Assembly: GCF_001675165.1 (NCBI RefSeq)
Contig: NZ_LROS01000033.1
Location: forward strand, 124,001 to 188,000
DNA length: 64,000 bases
Reading direction: 5' to 3'
Source: Clostridium ragsdalei P11
Lineage (GTDB): Bacteria > Bacillota > Clostridia > Clostridiales > Clostridiaceae
Both the position numbers and the translations under genes were made by a program. Numbering within the stretch: position 1 is the stretch's first letter; every line of letters begins with the position of its first letter. A model generated the notes under the pieces. It worked only from the letters and a program-made list of their open reading frames with translations. It did not search any database and was not told the DNA's origin. Of the stretch, positions 1 to 11,411 are shown in pieces.

Positions 1-141
1 TACGAGAGGATTAGTAGTGAGAGGTTAATTCCCGGTAGCGAAAGTTCCAGCAGGCGAGTGTGGGGTCAAATACCAGGTCAGCTAACTTGCAAATGCACTA
101 ACTGTGCAATATAGCAGCCTTTTTTAAGGCTGCTATATTAA
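1..141 (+). ncRNA. raiA RNA: Probable 3' part of raiA structured RNA, cut by the window edge
   Basis: The first ~110 bases are GC-richer than their surroundings, contain no convincing protein, and end in a strong intrinsic terminator. The next gene, hpf (also called raiA), starts ~170 bases downstream after a separate AT-rich leader, so this looks like an independently terminated RNA. The raiA RNA motif of Firmicutes is known to lie just upstream of raiA/hpf and to be about 200 nt long, which fits the position and size. The identification rests on context and compactness; I could not check it against a covariance model. A frame open from base 1 to a stop at 112 gives a peptide unlike any family I know, so I do not call a CDS. 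Confidence 0.6.
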
Positions 142-142
142 T
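108..142 (+). terminator. Intrinsic terminator of the upstream RNA
   Basis: A near-perfect inverted repeat (AATATAGCAGCCTT paired with AAGGCTGCTATATT, about 14 bp) closes on a short loop. The tract after it is AT-rich but has no long U run. It ends the structured RNA before the hpf leader. Confidence 0.75.
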
Positions 143-308
143 TTTAAAAGATTATTTATTATTAGTTTTTGCTATTAATAAAAAAGTAGTATAAATGTGT
201 CATTAATAGCTATTGTAATTTATGATAAACAGTATTAAAATATAACTAACAAAACATAGATTAATCCTTTACATATGTTTAGGATTACAATAGGAAGGGG
301 CTGGAAAT

Positions 309-836
309 ATGAAAATAACTGTAAAAGGGAAAAATATCGTGGTAACTGATGCATTGAAAAATGCGGTGGAGAAGAAGCTATGTAAGCTAGAAAAATATTT
401 CAACCCTGATGTAGTAGCACATGCTACATTAAGCGTACAAAAAACTAGACAAATAATTGAAGTCACTATTCCTTTTGGAGGAGTTATACTAAGAGGAGAA
501 GAAGGAAACTCAGATATGTATGCTTCAATTGATTTAGTTGTGGATAAATTAGAGAGACAGATAAGAAAGCAAAAGACAAAGCTATTAAGAAGAAACAATT
601 CAGAATCTTTAAGGTTCCAATGCATACCAGATGAGTCAGAAAAAGACAAACAAGAACAAAAAATAGTTAGAACTAAGAAATTTGCAATAAAACCAATGTC
701 ATCTGAAGAAGCAGTCCTTCAAATGGAACTTTTAGGTCATAGTTTCTTTGTATATCAGGACGCTGAAAATGGAGAAGTAAATGTAGTATATAAAAGACGG
801 GATGGAAATTACGGATTAATAGAGCCTGAATTTTAA
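309..836 (+). CDS. hpf: Ribosome hibernation-promoting factor, long form
   Basis: This 175-residue protein has the two-domain layout of long HPF. The N-terminal S30AE/YfiA fold (about 1-105, starting MKITVKGKNI) binds the decoding centre of idle 70S ribosomes. A basic linker follows, then a C-terminal dimerisation domain (about 118-175, with KPMSSEEAVLQMELLGH and NVVYKRRDG) that joins two ribosomes into a 100S particle. The ATG is preceded by AGGAAGGGG at good spacing. It sits upstream of secA and prfB as in Bacillus and many clostridia. A separate promoter lies before secA, so hpf can be expressed independently, as expected for a stationary-phase gene. Family assignment is firm. Confidence 0.96.
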   Translation: MKITVKGKNIVVTDALKNAVEKKLCKLEKYFNPDVVAHATLSVQKTRQIIEVTIPFGGVILRGEEGNSDMYASIDLVVDKLERQIRKQKTKLLRRNNSESLRFQCIPDESEKDKQEQKIVRTKKFAIKPMSSEEAVLQMELLGHSFFVYQDAENGEVNVVYKRRDGNYGLIEPEF

Positions 837-854
837 AAGTTAGATGCAATAAAG

Positions 855-895
855 GGGGAGCATAAAGCTTCCTCTTTTTATGCTCTAAAAATAGG
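855..895 (+). terminator. Hairpin after hpf
   Basis: GAGCATAAA pairs with TTTATGCTC around a loop containing CTTCC. The T run is inside the loop rather than after the stem, so this may attenuate rather than fully terminate. It separates hpf from the secA promoter. Confidence 0.5.
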
Positions 896-935
896 AAGCA
901 TATTATTAAACTAAAGTAAACTATTATTTAATAAG

Positions 936-964
936 TTGAATACCCAATAATTAGATGATATAAT
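936..964 (+). promoter_or_regulatory. SigA-type promoter for secA-prfB
   Basis: TTGAAT at 936-941, a 17-base spacer and a perfect TATAAT at 959-964. It stands ~50 bases before the secA start, downstream of the hpf hairpin, and would give secA-prfB its own transcript. Confidence 0.75.
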
Positions 965-1016
965 TTATAAGGTGTATACTTTTGTAAACAAATTTAACAT
1001 GGTGAGGATGAAAATA

Positions 1017-3530
1017 ATGAAACTTTTTCAGAAAATATTCGGTTCATATAGTGAACGGGAAGTAAAAAGAGTTATCCCTATAGTAGATAAAATAGATAGT
1101 TTGGATTCAAAAATGCAGGGATTGACGAGTGGAGAACTTAGAGCAAAGACAGATGAATTTAAAGATAGACTTTCTAAGGGTGAATCTTTAGATGAAATAT
1201 TACCTGAAGCTTTTGCTGTTGTTAGAGAGGTAGGATATAGAACCATAGGCTTAAAGCAATATAGAGAGCAGCTAATAGGTGGAGTAGTGCTCCATCAAGG
1301 AAGAATATCAGAGATGAAAACTGGTGAAGGTAAAACACTTGTTGCTACTGCACCAGCATATTTAAATGCACTTACAGGAAAAGGAGTTCATATAGTTACA
1401 GTAAATGACTACCTAGCAAAAAGGGATAGAGATACCATGGCACCTGTATATGAGGCACTAGGGCTTAAAGTAGGTGTAATACTACATGATTTGGATCAGT
1501 CCCAGAGACAGGAAGCATACAATTGTGATATAACTTATGGAACTAACAGTGAGTTCGGATTTGACTATTTAAGAGATAACATGGTTATTTACAAAGAAGA
1601 AAGAGTACAAAGAGGACTTAACTTTGTTATAGTAGATGAGGTTGACTCAATTTTAATTGATGAAGCAAGAACACCTCTTATTATTTCAGGCGAAGGAGAA
1701 AAGTCAACTGAATTTTACAATATTGCAGACAGTTTTGCAAAAACTTTACAAAAAGAGGATTATGAAGTAGACGAAAAGGCAAATTCGGTAATACTTACAG
1801 ATACAGGTGTAAAAAAGGCTGAAAACTTCTTTCAATTGGCCAACTATGCGGATCCAGAGAATATGGAGATACAGCATTATGTAGTTCAATCTTTGAAAGC
1901 TAACTATATAATGAGAAGAGACAAAGATTACATGGTAAAAAATGGTGAAGTGCTCATTGTAGATGAATTTACAGGAAGAATGATGGAAGGCAGAAGATAC
2001 AGCGATGGGTTACATCAAGCTATAGAAGCTAAGGAAAATGTAAAAGTAGAGAGAGAATCAAAGACACTTGCAACTATTACTTATCAGAATTATTTTAGAA
2101 TGTTTAATAAATTATCAGGTATGACAGGTACTGCACTGACAGAGGAAAATGAATTTAGAGAAATATATGGACTTGATGTAATAGTAATACCTACCCATAA
2201 GCCTATAGCAAGAACAGATTACCCTGATGTAGTTTATAAAAGTGCAAAAGGAAAGTTTAAAGCTATAGCAGATGAAATATATGAAACCTATAAAAAAGGT
2301 CAGCCTGTACTTGTAGGTACAGTAAGTATAGAAAAATCTGAGTTACTTTCAGATATGTTAAAGAAAAGAGGAGTACCTCATCAAGTTTTAAATGCTAAGT
2401 TTCATGAAAAGGAAGCAGAAATAATTTCTCATGCAGGAGAAAAGGGAACAATTACTATAGCAACTAATATGGCAGGTCGTGGTACTGATATAAAGCTTGG
2501 AAAAGGTGTGGTTGCTCTTGGCGGACTTAAAATAATAGGAACTGAAAGACATGAATCAAGAAGAATTGATAACCAGCTTAGAGGACGTTCAGGGCGTCAA
2601 GGAGATCCTGGTACATCAAGATTTTACGTATCACTAGAAGATGATCTGATGAGAATATTTGGTTCAGATAGACTTCAGGGAATAGTTGAAAAATTAGGTC
2701 TCAAAGAAGATGAGGCCATAGAAAGTAGAATGGTTACAAATGCTATAGAAGGTGCACAGAAAAAAGTAGAAGGAAATAACTTTGATATAAGAAAAACTTT
2801 ACTTCAATATGATGATGTAATAAATAAGCAGAGGGAAATTATATATAGACAGAGGTCTCAGGTACTTGAGGGAGAAGATCTTAGAGATTACATGATTGAT
2901 ATGATAAAAAGCTTAGTAACCTCTGTTGTAGATTCTCATATATCTGGTATAGAAGAAGATTTTGAAGATGAAGTAGAAAAGCTAATAAAATATATGGAAG
3001 AAGTTTATGTACAAAAAGATTCCGTAAAGAAAGAGGATATTATAAATCTTTCCAATGAGGAAATTAAGCAGAAATATATAGATATAGGCCAAAAAATTTA
3101 TGAAGAAAAAGAAGAAGAGTGTACTCCAGAGCAGATGAGAGAAATTGAGAGAGTTATCTTACTTAGGGTTGTTGATACAAAGTGGATGGATCATATAGAC
3201 GATATGGAGCACTTAAAGAGAGCTATTGGACTTAGAGCCTACAGACAGCAGGAACCAGCTCAAGCATATCAGTTTGAAGGCAGCGAAATGTTTGAGGAAA
3301 TGATATATAATATTAAATTGGATACTGTTAAATATCTTCTTCATGTACAAATTGAAAAAGCACCTGAGAGAGAAAGGGTAGCTAAGAATGTAATTACTAA
3401 TCAAGGTGAAGAAACTGCAATGAAGAAAAAACCTATAAAGAAAGAAAAAACTGTAGGAAGAAATGATCCTTGTCCTTGTGGCAGTGGTAAAAAGTATAAA
3501 AATTGTTGTGGAAGACTTGCAAATAACTAA
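1017..3530 (+). CDS. secA: Preprotein translocase ATPase SecA
   Basis: SecA is the motor that drives unfolded preproteins through SecYEG. From the ATG at 1017 the protein is 837 residues, normal for Gram-positive SecA. Walker A (MKTGEGKT, about 100-107), the DEVD box, the [10 protein letters not shown] motif, the [11 protein letters not shown] arginine-finger region and the C-terminal SEC-C zinc motif ([13 protein letters not shown], about 819-831) are all present. The reading frame is open from a GTG at 972, but GGTGAGG at 1001-1007 places initiation at 1017, giving MKLFQKIFG, which matches the family N-terminus. prfB follows 20 bases after the stop, so the two are co-transcribed from the promoter at 936-964. 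Confidence 0.98.
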   Translation: MKLFQKIFGSYSEREVKRVIPIVDKIDSLDSKMQGLTSGELRAKTDEFKDRLSKGESLDEILPEAFAVVREVGYRTIGLKQYREQLIGGVVLHQGRISEMKTGEGKTLVATAPAYLNALTGKGVHIVTVNDYLAKRDRDTMAPVYEALGLKVGVILHDLDQSQRQEAYNCDITYGTNSEFGFDYLRDNMVIYKEERVQRGLNFVIVDEVDSILIDEARTPLIISGEGEKSTEFYNIADSFAKTLQKEDYEVDEKANSVILTDTGVKKAENFFQLANYADPENMEIQHYVVQSLKANYIMRRDKDYMVKNGEVLIVDEFTGRMMEGRRYSDGLHQAIEAKENVKVERESKTLATITYQNYFRMFNKLSGMTGTALTEENEFREIYGLDVIVIPTHKPIARTDYPDVVYKSAKGKFKAIADEIYETYKKGQPVLVGTVSIEKSELLSDMLKKRGVPHQVLNAKFHEKEAEIISHAGEKGTITIATNMAGRGTDIKLGKGVVALGGLKIIGTERHESRRIDNQLRGRSGRQGDPGTSRFYVSLEDDLMRIFGSDRLQGIVEKLGLKEDEAIESRMVTNAIEGAQKKVEGNNFDIRKTLLQYDDVINKQREIIYRQRSQVLEGEDLRDYMIDMIKSLVTSVVDSHISGIEEDFEDEVEKLIKYMEEVYVQKDSVKKEDIINLSNEEIKQKYIDIGQKIYEEKEEECTPEQMREIERVILLRVVDTKWMDHIDDMEHLKRAIGLRAYRQQEPAQAYQFEGSEMFEEMIYNIKLDTVKYLLHVQIEKAPERERVAKNVITNQGEETAMKKKPIKKEKTVGRNDPCPCGSGKKYKNCCGRLANN

Positions 3531-3550
3531 GATGATATTGAGGTGGTCGT

Positions 3551-4658
3551 ATGATAATTGATTTGGAAGAATCCCTATCAAAATTGAGCATATTAAAAAA
3601 AGCATTAAATAAAATAAAGGAGTCTCTTTGACCTAGGTAACTATAAGAATAGGATAGAAGAGCTGCAGATGAAAATGCAGGAGTCTAATTTCTGGAATAA
3701 CTTGGAAAAGGCACAGGAAGTAACTTCTGAGGAAAAATTTTTAAATGAAAAGCTGGATATGTATAATAAGTTGGAGAGTAGAATAAATGATGCAGAAATT
3801 CTAGCTCATATTGCGGAAGAAGAGGAAGACATGTCTGGCTGCAAAGATATATTGTCTGAAGTGGAAGATATCGAAAATATAATTGATAAACTTAAAATAG
3901 AAATACTTTTATCAGGAGAATATGATAAAAACAATGCGATATTGAATTTACATGTAGGAGTAGGTGGCACAGATGCCCAGGACTGGACGGAGATGCTTTT
4001 GAGGATGTATACTAGATGGGCAGAAAAGTCTGGATATAAAGTTGAGACTTTAGATATTCTTCCTGCAGATGATGCTGGAATAAAAAGTGTATCATTAAGG
4101 ATAATAGGGGAATTTGCTTATGGATATTTGAAAGCCGAAAAGGGTATCCATAGATTGGTTAGAATATCACCTTTCAATGCTAATGGGAAAAGACAGACTT
4201 CTTTTGCATCTGTAGAGGTTTTACCGGAACTTACCAAAAACCAAGATATAGACATAAGGCCAGAAGATTTAAGGGTAGATACCTATAGGTCTTCTGGTGC
4301 AGGTGGACAGCATGTAAACAAAACGGAATCTGCAGTTAGGATAACTCATATACCTACAGGTATAGTTGTACAGTGCCAGAATGAAAGAAGTCAGCATTAT
4401 AATAGAGAAACCGCAATGCTCATGTTAAAGTCAAAACTTGTGGAACTTAAAGAAAGAGCACATAAGGAAAAGATAGAAGATCTTGCAGGAGAACTTAAGG
4501 ACATGGGATGGGGAAGCCAGATAAGATCCTATGTATTTCATCCCTATACTCTTGTAAAAGATCATAGAACTGGAGTAGAGAATGGAAATGTGTCTTCAGT
4601 AATGGATGGAGAAATTGATAATTTTATATTAGCTTATTTAAGACAGCAGGCAAAGTAA
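3551..4658 (+). CDS. prfB: Peptide chain release factor 2, made by programmed +1 frameshift
   Basis: RF2 recognises UGA and UAA and releases the finished peptide. Translation starts at the ATG at 3551 after AGGTGG and reads 26 codons to CTT followed by an in-frame TGA (3629-3631). A +1 slip then enters the frame that runs to 4658, giving 368 residues, the normal RF2 length. The SPF tripeptide that reads the stop codon is at about 206-208 and the catalytic GGQ at about 251-253. The early UGA makes synthesis depend on RF2 supply, a classical autoregulatory loop. This is not a pseudogene. A conventional ORF call starting at 3669 would miss the first 39 residues. Confidence 0.97.
3617..3632 (+). 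promoter_or_regulatory. Programmed +1 frameshift site of prfB
   Basis: An internal Shine-Dalgarno (AGGAG, 3618-3622), a three-base spacer, then CTT TGA C. This is the canonical RF2 slippage site: slow decoding of UGA when RF2 is scarce lets the CUU-tRNA slip forward one base to continue as Leu-Asp-Leu. Confidence 0.96.
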
Positions 4659-4664
4659 ATAAAG

Positions 4665-4697
4665 TGCTATCAGGCGTATAATCTGATAGCATTTATT
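4665..4697 (+). terminator. Terminator after secA-prfB
   Basis: TGCTATCAG pairs with CTGATAGCA and is followed by TTTATTTT. It ends the secA-prfB transcript seven bases after the prfB stop. Confidence 0.85.
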
Positions 4698-4738
4698 TTG
4701 CATCTATTTTTAACTCGTAATTGAAAGAAGGATTTAGC

Positions 4739-5977
4739 ATGAGTTTCAAAAGTACAGTGGGGGATGTTTTTTCATCCCTAAAACATAGAGATTTTAGATA
4801 TTTTTTGTCAGGACAGCTTTTGTCACTAATGGGAACTATGATTCAAAATACAGCGCTCAGTTGGTATGTGTATAAGATAACTAATTCTCCTTTTCTTCTT
4901 GGACTTATATCAGTATTTCAATATGCACCAGTACTTTTGATTACGCTTATTGCAGGTGTTATAGCAGAAAGATATCCCAAAAGAAAAATTATTTTAATGA
5001 CTCAGTTTTCTTATATGATACAGTCCTTTATATTGACTTTCGTTATTTATATTGGATATAGTAAGTATTGGATATTAGCTATATTAGCTGTTATTAATGG
5101 GATTATAACAAGTTTGGACATGCCTACAAGGCAGTCTTTCTTTATTGAACTTGTAGGAAAAAGGGATCTTCCAAATGCTATATCTTTAAATTCAACTGTT
5201 TTTAATATATCACGTATAGTTGGACCTGCATTTGCAGGAATAATAATGAATAAAGTAGGGGTATTTCAGTGTTTTCTTATCAATACAATTAGTTTTATAC
5301 CTGTTATCTATGGTGTATTTCAAATAAAGGCTAAAGGTAACCCAACATTAAAATCTAAAAACTTCAATTTAATTCAGGACTTAAAAGGTGGAATTATGTA
5401 TACTATAAATAAGAAAATACTCCTATCTGTAATGTTTATGATGGCTATAGTATGCACTTTTGCATTTAATAGCAATGTAATTATACCTGTATTTGCAAAG
5501 CAAGTCATGAATGGTGGAGCAAAGGAGTATAGTATTTTTTTAAGTCTTTCAGGTGCAGGATCATTTTTAGGAGCTATTTTTATGGCAGGAATAGGCAGAG
5601 GACTTAGAAGTAAGCATTTCCTCATTATAAATTCATTTATATTGGCTATTTTACAAATAGTAACTTTATTTACAAGTAGTTATTTATTAGTAGGGATGCT
5701 GTTTGTATGTATAGGATTCTTCGGGCTTACTTTTTTAAATAAAGCAAATGCTACACTGCAGTTTAATACAGAAGATGAATATAGGGGGAGGGTAATGAGT
5801 ATATATGCCCTTTTAAATATTGGAAGCACTCCTTTTGGTAGTGCTTTCGTGGGTGCAGTTATGGAAAAATTCGGTGGTAAATTTGGATTCTTTAGCTGTG
5901 GATTAATCATGTTTCTATTTACGGTTATCACTGTATTTTTTGTTAAATTAAAGAACAGAAATTTTAAATATAATTAA
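4739..5977 (+). CDS. MFS transporter, EntS/MFS_3-like exporter
   Basis: This 412-residue membrane protein has about 12 hydrophobic segments and the major-facilitator loop-2/3 signature (GVIAERYPKRKIIL). The opening (FRYFLSGQLLSLMG, then ALSWYVYKITNSPFLLG) is typical of the MFS_3/EntS group of efflux permeases, whose members export siderophores, drugs or macrolides. The substrate cannot be told from sequence. The frame is open from a TTG at 4721, but AAGAAGGA at 4725-4732 points to the ATG at 4739. It stands alone between the prfB terminator and gdhA, on the same strand. No regulator lies next to it. Confidence 0.85.
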   Translation: MSFKSTVGDVFSSLKHRDFRYFLSGQLLSLMGTMIQNTALSWYVYKITNSPFLLGLISVFQYAPVLLITLIAGVIAERYPKRKIILMTQFSYMIQSFILTFVIYIGYSKYWILAILAVINGIITSLDMPTRQSFFIELVGKRDLPNAISLNSTVFNISRIVGPAFAGIIMNKVGVFQCFLINTISFIPVIYGVFQIKAKGNPTLKSKNFNLIQDLKGGIMYTINKKILLSVMFMMAIVCTFAFNSNVIIPVFAKQVMNGGAKEYSIFLSLSGAGSFLGAIFMAGIGRGLRSKHFLIINSFILAILQIVTLFTSSYLLVGMLFVCIGFFGLTFLNKANATLQFNTEDEYRGRVMSIYALLNIGSTPFGSAFVGAVMEKFGGKFGFFSCGLIMFLFTVITVFFVKLKNRNFKYN

Positions 5978-6081
5978 TTATATTACATATATTGGACAAT
6001 ATAGATATGGATGAATAGTAATTCAAATTTGTGCAAAATTTCTATAAGATGATAGAATATGCTTTTAAATTATGTTAATTT

Positions 6082-6090
6082 TGGTATAAT
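6082..6090 (+). promoter_or_regulatory. Extended -10 promoter for gdhA
   Basis: TGGTATAAT is an extended -10 element (TGn plus TATAAT at 6085-6090) about 53 bases before the gdhA ATG. I see only a weak -35 in front of it. Confidence 0.55.
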
Positions 6091-6130
6091 TATAAGTAAA
6101 ATAGTAAAGATAACTACAATTATTTTATGA

Positions 6131-7489
<1,359 letters not shown>

Positions 7490-7568
7490 GTTTACAGAGA
7501 AACTTTGAGATGTTTTACTAATTAATTAGTGTGTCAGTCATTTTAACATGTATATATGTTTTTAAATA

Positions 7569-7656
7569 GTTGACAATTCATAGTGGAAAATTGAAGGTTA
7601 TGGAGGATTTTTTTAAGAAAAATCCTCCTTCAACTGTCTATTGTCAATTATCAACT
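7569..7656. repeat. Foldback element after gdhA
   Basis: About 88 bases form a long imperfect palindrome. The outer arms (GTTGACAATT and AATTATCAAC) and the inner arms (TGGAGGATTTTT and AAAAATCCTCC) pair around a 2-4 base turn. It lies between convergent gdhA and the M28 peptidase gene and could terminate both. The outer arms resemble short MITE-like ends and are not typical of a simple terminator. Confidence 0.6.
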
Positions 7657-7713
7657 TTTAAGCAGATTTATTTATAAAGTTGCTATTTCAACAGCTTCTT
7701 AGTTGAAATTATC

Positions 7714-7750
7714 TAGTTAAATATTTTGATAAGTTTAAGTAAAAAAGTTA
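7714..7750. repeat. Fragment related to the large palindrome at 37.5 kb
   Basis: The stretch TAAATATTTTGATAAGT followed by TAAG(T/C)AAAAAA is nearly the same as 37572-37601 inside the first giant palindrome. Only one arm is present here, so it looks like a decayed or partial copy. It overlaps the 3' end of the peptidase gene. Confidence 0.45.
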
Positions 7751-9082
7751 AAATTGATGCAAATATAAACTAACCATTATAAGTATTCCACAAAATGATA
7801 TGGCAAATAAGTACTTATAGTATAAAATAAAAGGATTATTATTGAAAGCATAGCTGTCAATTTCTTTTGAGACTACATTAAAGCACCTATCTATGGATTT
7901 TGTATTTATATATTGAGATTTATCCATAGGTGTGTGTATTTTTGATGTGTCTGCATCTGATAAAGTTAGAGCGTCTATGTTATAAACTCTAAAATATTGA
8001 TGATCACTGGAATTTTCAAAAGCATATTTAAAGTTTATCTTGCTATTAGTACATAATTGTGCTATTTCTTTTACAAAAGGTGAATTTTTTGAATCCCATT
8101 TTCCTGACATTATGGAAAGTGGAACATTTTTATCACTGCCTAACATGTCAAAATTTATAACTTTTCCTCCTTTTAGGATATCTTTATATTGCTGTGCAAA
8201 ATTTTTTGACCCTAGGCAGCCAAATTCTTCTGCATTAAAAGCTGCAATTACTATATTTCTCTCTGGTTTTCCAAGAGAATTTATATATTTTATAAGACCA
8301 AGTAAAAAAGAAGTACCAGAAGCATTGTCTAGGGCACCGCTATATACTGTGCCAGAAAGGTCAGAACCAAGGTGGTCAAAATGGGCAGATAGAACAAGGG
8401 GTGGTAGAGCAGGATTTTTACCTTTTATGTATCCTATTACGTTGTAAGCAGAAGTTAATTTATTATGAAAAGGTATGAAACAGCTTATTTCACAACCTGA
8501 ATTTAAATAATTTTTTATTTCTTTGGCAGTTTGTTCTTTTATCATAATGTACATACTTCCCCGAGAATTTGAAATAAAGGAACTTCTAAAATCTAAGTTA
8601 TCATTTTTGGGAGTATAAAATAAAAAATATTGGTTTGATGTCTGCACTTGAAAGCTGTTTTTGGGTAGTGAAATAATATTATCTTTTTTAAAAGATACAC
8701 TGCTATTTTTAAAGTTTAGCATATCTTCTTTATAATCTGCAGCATACTTATACTGTTTTACTATAAAGCCATTTTTATCATTTACTATGAGATATGGGGC
8801 GGCATCTATTTTTTCGGGGTAAATTACATTAAAGGATTGTAGGTAATCCTTATTGTAAGGATTTAAATTTTCTGCTTTAAAATAATGTTTTATAAAATCT
8901 GCTGTTTCGTAATTTTCCAAAGTTCCAGTAAGCCTTCCTTTAAAATTATCTGAGGATAAATAGGAAATAGTATTTTTAACTTTTGAAGAATTTAATGGAT
9001 GTACAAAATAATAATATTGAAAACTCAATGAACAAATAATACAAAATATAGTTAATAGCAGCATAAAGATAAATTTTTTCAT
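7748..9082 (-). CDS. Membrane-anchored M28 family zinc aminopeptidase
   Basis: A 444-residue protein with an N-terminal hydrophobic anchor (about 4-26) and a C-terminal hydrophobic segment (about 418-440), so the catalytic domain is probably extracytoplasmic. The M28 zinc-site motifs are in order: LSAHFDHLG, then YSGALDNASGTS, then AAFNAEEFG with the catalytic and zinc-binding glutamates, then a later region with SSDHQYF. These peptidases remove N-terminal residues using two zinc ions. The ATG at 9082 is preceded by AGAGGT. It is convergent with gdhA and divergent from tex, so is transcribed alone. The peptide substrate is unknown. Confidence 0.88.
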   Translation of the reverse strand: MKKFIFMLLLTIFCIICSLSFQYYYFVHPLNSSKVKNTISYLSSDNFKGRLTGTLENYETADFIKHYFKAENLNPYNKDYLQSFNVIYPEKIDAAPYLIVNDKNGFIVKQYKYAADYKEDMLNFKNSSVSFKKDNIISLPKNSFQVQTSNQYFLFYTPKNDNLDFRSSFISNSRGSMYIMIKEQTAKEIKNYLNSGCEISCFIPFHNKLTSAYNVIGYIKGKNPALPPLVLSAHFDHLGSDLSGTVYSGALDNASGTSFLLGLIKYINSLGKPERNIVIAAFNAEEFGCLGSKNFAQQYKDILKGGKVINFDMLGSDKNVPLSIMSGKWDSKNSPFVKEIAQLCTNSKINFKYAFENSSDHQYFRVYNIDALTLSDADTSKIHTPMDKSQYINTKSIDRCFNVVSKEIDSYAFNNNPFILYYKYLFAISFCGILIMVSLYLHQF

Positions 9083-9245
9083 TAATAATAACCTCTAAAA
9101 TAATGTGTTTCTAAATATATATTAATTTGCCAAAGTGTATATAACTGTTGTAATATATTTTTAGCTGATTTATACTTTTTCAGTATGTTTAATCCTTCTT
9201 TTAGCTTAGAGATTTATGATAAATAAAATTAACCAGGAGGTAAAA

Positions 9246-11411
9246 ATGGATAATATAATAGATACATTAGCTGAAGAGCTTAGTGTAAATAAAAAATATA
9301 TAAATAGTGTAATTGAACTTTTAGATTCAGGTAATACAGTACCTTTTATAGCCAGATATAGAAAAGAGCTTACAGGGAGCATGAGTGATGTAACTTTAAG
9401 AAAACTGGCAGAAAGGCTTACATATCTTAGAAATCTTAAATCTAGAAAAGAAGACGTAATAAGGATAATAGAAGAGCAGGGAAAACTTACGGAAGAATTA
9501 AAGAATTCTATAGAGCACAGCAGCACTTTAACAGAAGTAGAAGACATATATAGACCATATAAACCAAAGAAGAGAACCAGAGCAACTATTGCACAGGAAA
9601 AGGGACTTAAGCCTATCTCAGAAGTCATTTTAGCTGGGAACTTTCAAGATGATATAGAAAAGTATGCAGAAAAATTTATAAATGAGGAAAAGGGCGTTGA
9701 GTCTTCAGAAGATGCACTATCAGGTGCAGTTGACATAATAAGTGAAGTTATTTCTGATGAAGCAAAGTATAGAAAATGGATAAGAAAATTTGTTTGGGAA
9801 AATGGAATAATTGAAACGAAGGGTGAGAGCAAAGAACCAACTCCTTATGAAATGTACTATGATTATAGAGAAGCAGTTAAGTTTATTCCACCTCATAGAA
9901 TACTAGCTATAAATAGAGGGGAAAAGGAAAAAGTTTTATCTGTAAAGATAAGTTGTGATATGGAGAATATAGAAATTTACTTAAAAAATCAATCTCTTAA
10001 AGGAAATAATATAACAGATACTTATATAGAAAAAAGTGTAGAGGATTCGTTAAAGAGACTAATTTACCCGTCTATTGAAAGAGAAATAAGATCACAACTT
10101 ACAGATATGGGAGAAGAAGGTGCTATAAAAATATTTAAAGCCAATTTGAAGGCACTTTTGATGCAATCACCTATAAAGGGAAAAAATGTACTTGGCTATG
10201 ACCCTGGTTTTAGAAATGGATGTAAAATTGCAGTATTGGACGATACAGGTAAATTATTAGATACCGCAATAGTATATGCTACTGCACCTCAAAATGATGT
10301 GGAAGGATCTATAAAGAAACTAAAAGAGCTAGTATATAAATACGATGTAAATGTTGTATCCCTTGGAAACGGAACTGCTAGCAGGGAATCTGAAGAACTG
10401 ATTGGAAAACTTATAAAAGAAGTTAAAGAAGAGAAAGGAAAAGACCTGTATTATGTAATTGTATCTGAAGCAGGAGCCTCAATTTATTCTGCATCAGAAC
10501 TTGCAGCAAAGGAATACCCAGATATAAATGTATCTTTGAGGGGAGCTATATCTATAGGCAGGAGACTTCAAGATCCTTTAGCAGAGCTTGTTAAAATAGA
10601 CCCTAAATCCATAGGGGTAGGACAGTACCAGCATGATGTTGCACCAAAGAAATTGGATGAATCTTTAAAGGGAATTGTAGAAGATTGTGTAAATAGTGTA
10701 GGTGTAGATCTAAATATAGCAACGCCTTCTCTTCTATCATATATATCTGGAATAAATACTGCTATAGCATCAAACATTGTAGCTTATAGAGAAGAAAATG
10801 GTAAATTTAAAAACAGAAAAGAGCTTTTAAAGGTTAAAAGATTGGGAGCCAAGGCTTTTGAACAGTGTGCAGGATTTCTAAGGGTAATGGAAAGCGGTGA
10901 GCCCCTTGACAATACTTCTGTTCATCCTGAATCTTATGATGCAGCAAAAGGGCTTTTGGAAACCATTGGATATAATATGGAAGATTTAAAAAATGGAGAA
11001 CTTTCAGGTATAGATAATAGAGTTGATAAAATAGGCATAGATGTTCTTTCAAAAAAGCTTAATGTAGGTGAGCCAACTCTGAAAGATATAATAAAAGAGA
11101 TAAAAAAGCCGGGAAGAGACCCAAGGGAAGAACTTCCCAAACCTATACTTAAGACTGGAATAATAGACATTAATCAATTAAAACCGGGAATGGTACTTAC
11201 AGGTACAGTTAGAAATGTAGCAGATTTTGGAGCTTTTGTAGATATTGGAGTTCATCAGGATGGACTTGTTCATATAAGTCAGTTGTCAGATAAATTTGTG
11301 AAGCATCCACTTGATATAGTTCAGGTAGGAGATATAGTTCAGGTAACTGTACTTGAAGTAGATGAAAAGAGAAAGAGAATATCACTTAGTATGAAATCAA
11401 GTGATTCTTAG
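9246..11411 (+). CDS. tex: Tex-family RNA-binding transcription accessory protein
   Basis: A 721-residue protein with the full Tex layout: N-terminal helical region, a YqgF/RNase H-like domain (around 310-450, with GYDPGFRNGCKIAVLD), helix-hairpin-helix repeats (around 470-560, with GVGQYQHDV and NTAIASNIV), and a C-terminal S1 RNA-binding domain (about 640-715, GMVLTGTVRNVADFGAFVDIG). Tex proteins bind nucleic acid and associate with transcription; the precise role in clostridia is unclear. The frame opens at an ATG at 9216, but CCAGGAGG at 9233-9240 selects the ATG at 9246. A hairpin begins at its stop codon. Confidence 0.95.
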   Translation: MDNIIDTLAEELSVNKKYINSVIELLDSGNTVPFIARYRKELTGSMSDVTLRKLAERLTYLRNLKSRKEDVIRIIEEQGKLTEELKNSIEHSSTLTEVEDIYRPYKPKKRTRATIAQEKGLKPISEVILAGNFQDDIEKYAEKFINEEKGVESSEDALSGAVDIISEVISDEAKYRKWIRKFVWENGIIETKGESKEPTPYEMYYDYREAVKFIPPHRILAINRGEKEKVLSVKISCDMENIEIYLKNQSLKGNNITDTYIEKSVEDSLKRLIYPSIEREIRSQLTDMGEEGAIKIFKANLKALLMQSPIKGKNVLGYDPGFRNGCKIAVLDDTGKLLDTAIVYATAPQNDVEGSIKKLKELVYKYDVNVVSLGNGTASRESEELIGKLIKEVKEEKGKDLYYVIVSEAGASIYSASELAAKEYPDINVSLRGAISIGRRLQDPLAELVKIDPKSIGVGQYQHDVAPKKLDESLKGIVEDCVNSVGVDLNIATPSLLSYISGINTAIASNIVAYREENGKFKNRKELLKVKRLGAKAFEQCAGFLRVMESGEPLDNTSVHPESYDAAKGLLETIGYNMEDLKNGELSGIDNRVDKIGIDVLSKKLNVGEPTLKDIIKEIKKPGRDPREELPKPILKTGIIDINQLKPGMVLTGTVRNVADFGAFVDIGVHQDGLVHISQLSDKFVKHPLDIVQVGDIVQVTVLEVDEKRKRISLSMKSSDS

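Noticed and set aside
1-114. Open frame from base 1 to a stop at 112, ending in a Cys-bearing peptide
   Set aside because: The peptide resembles no family and the region looks like a structured RNA; the TACGAGAGGA start also recalls the 23S sarcin-ricin loop, but the following bases do not match rRNA.
3551-3631. Early TGA in prfB as a broken gene
   Set aside because: It is the canonical RF2 programmed frameshift site and the downstream frame is complete.
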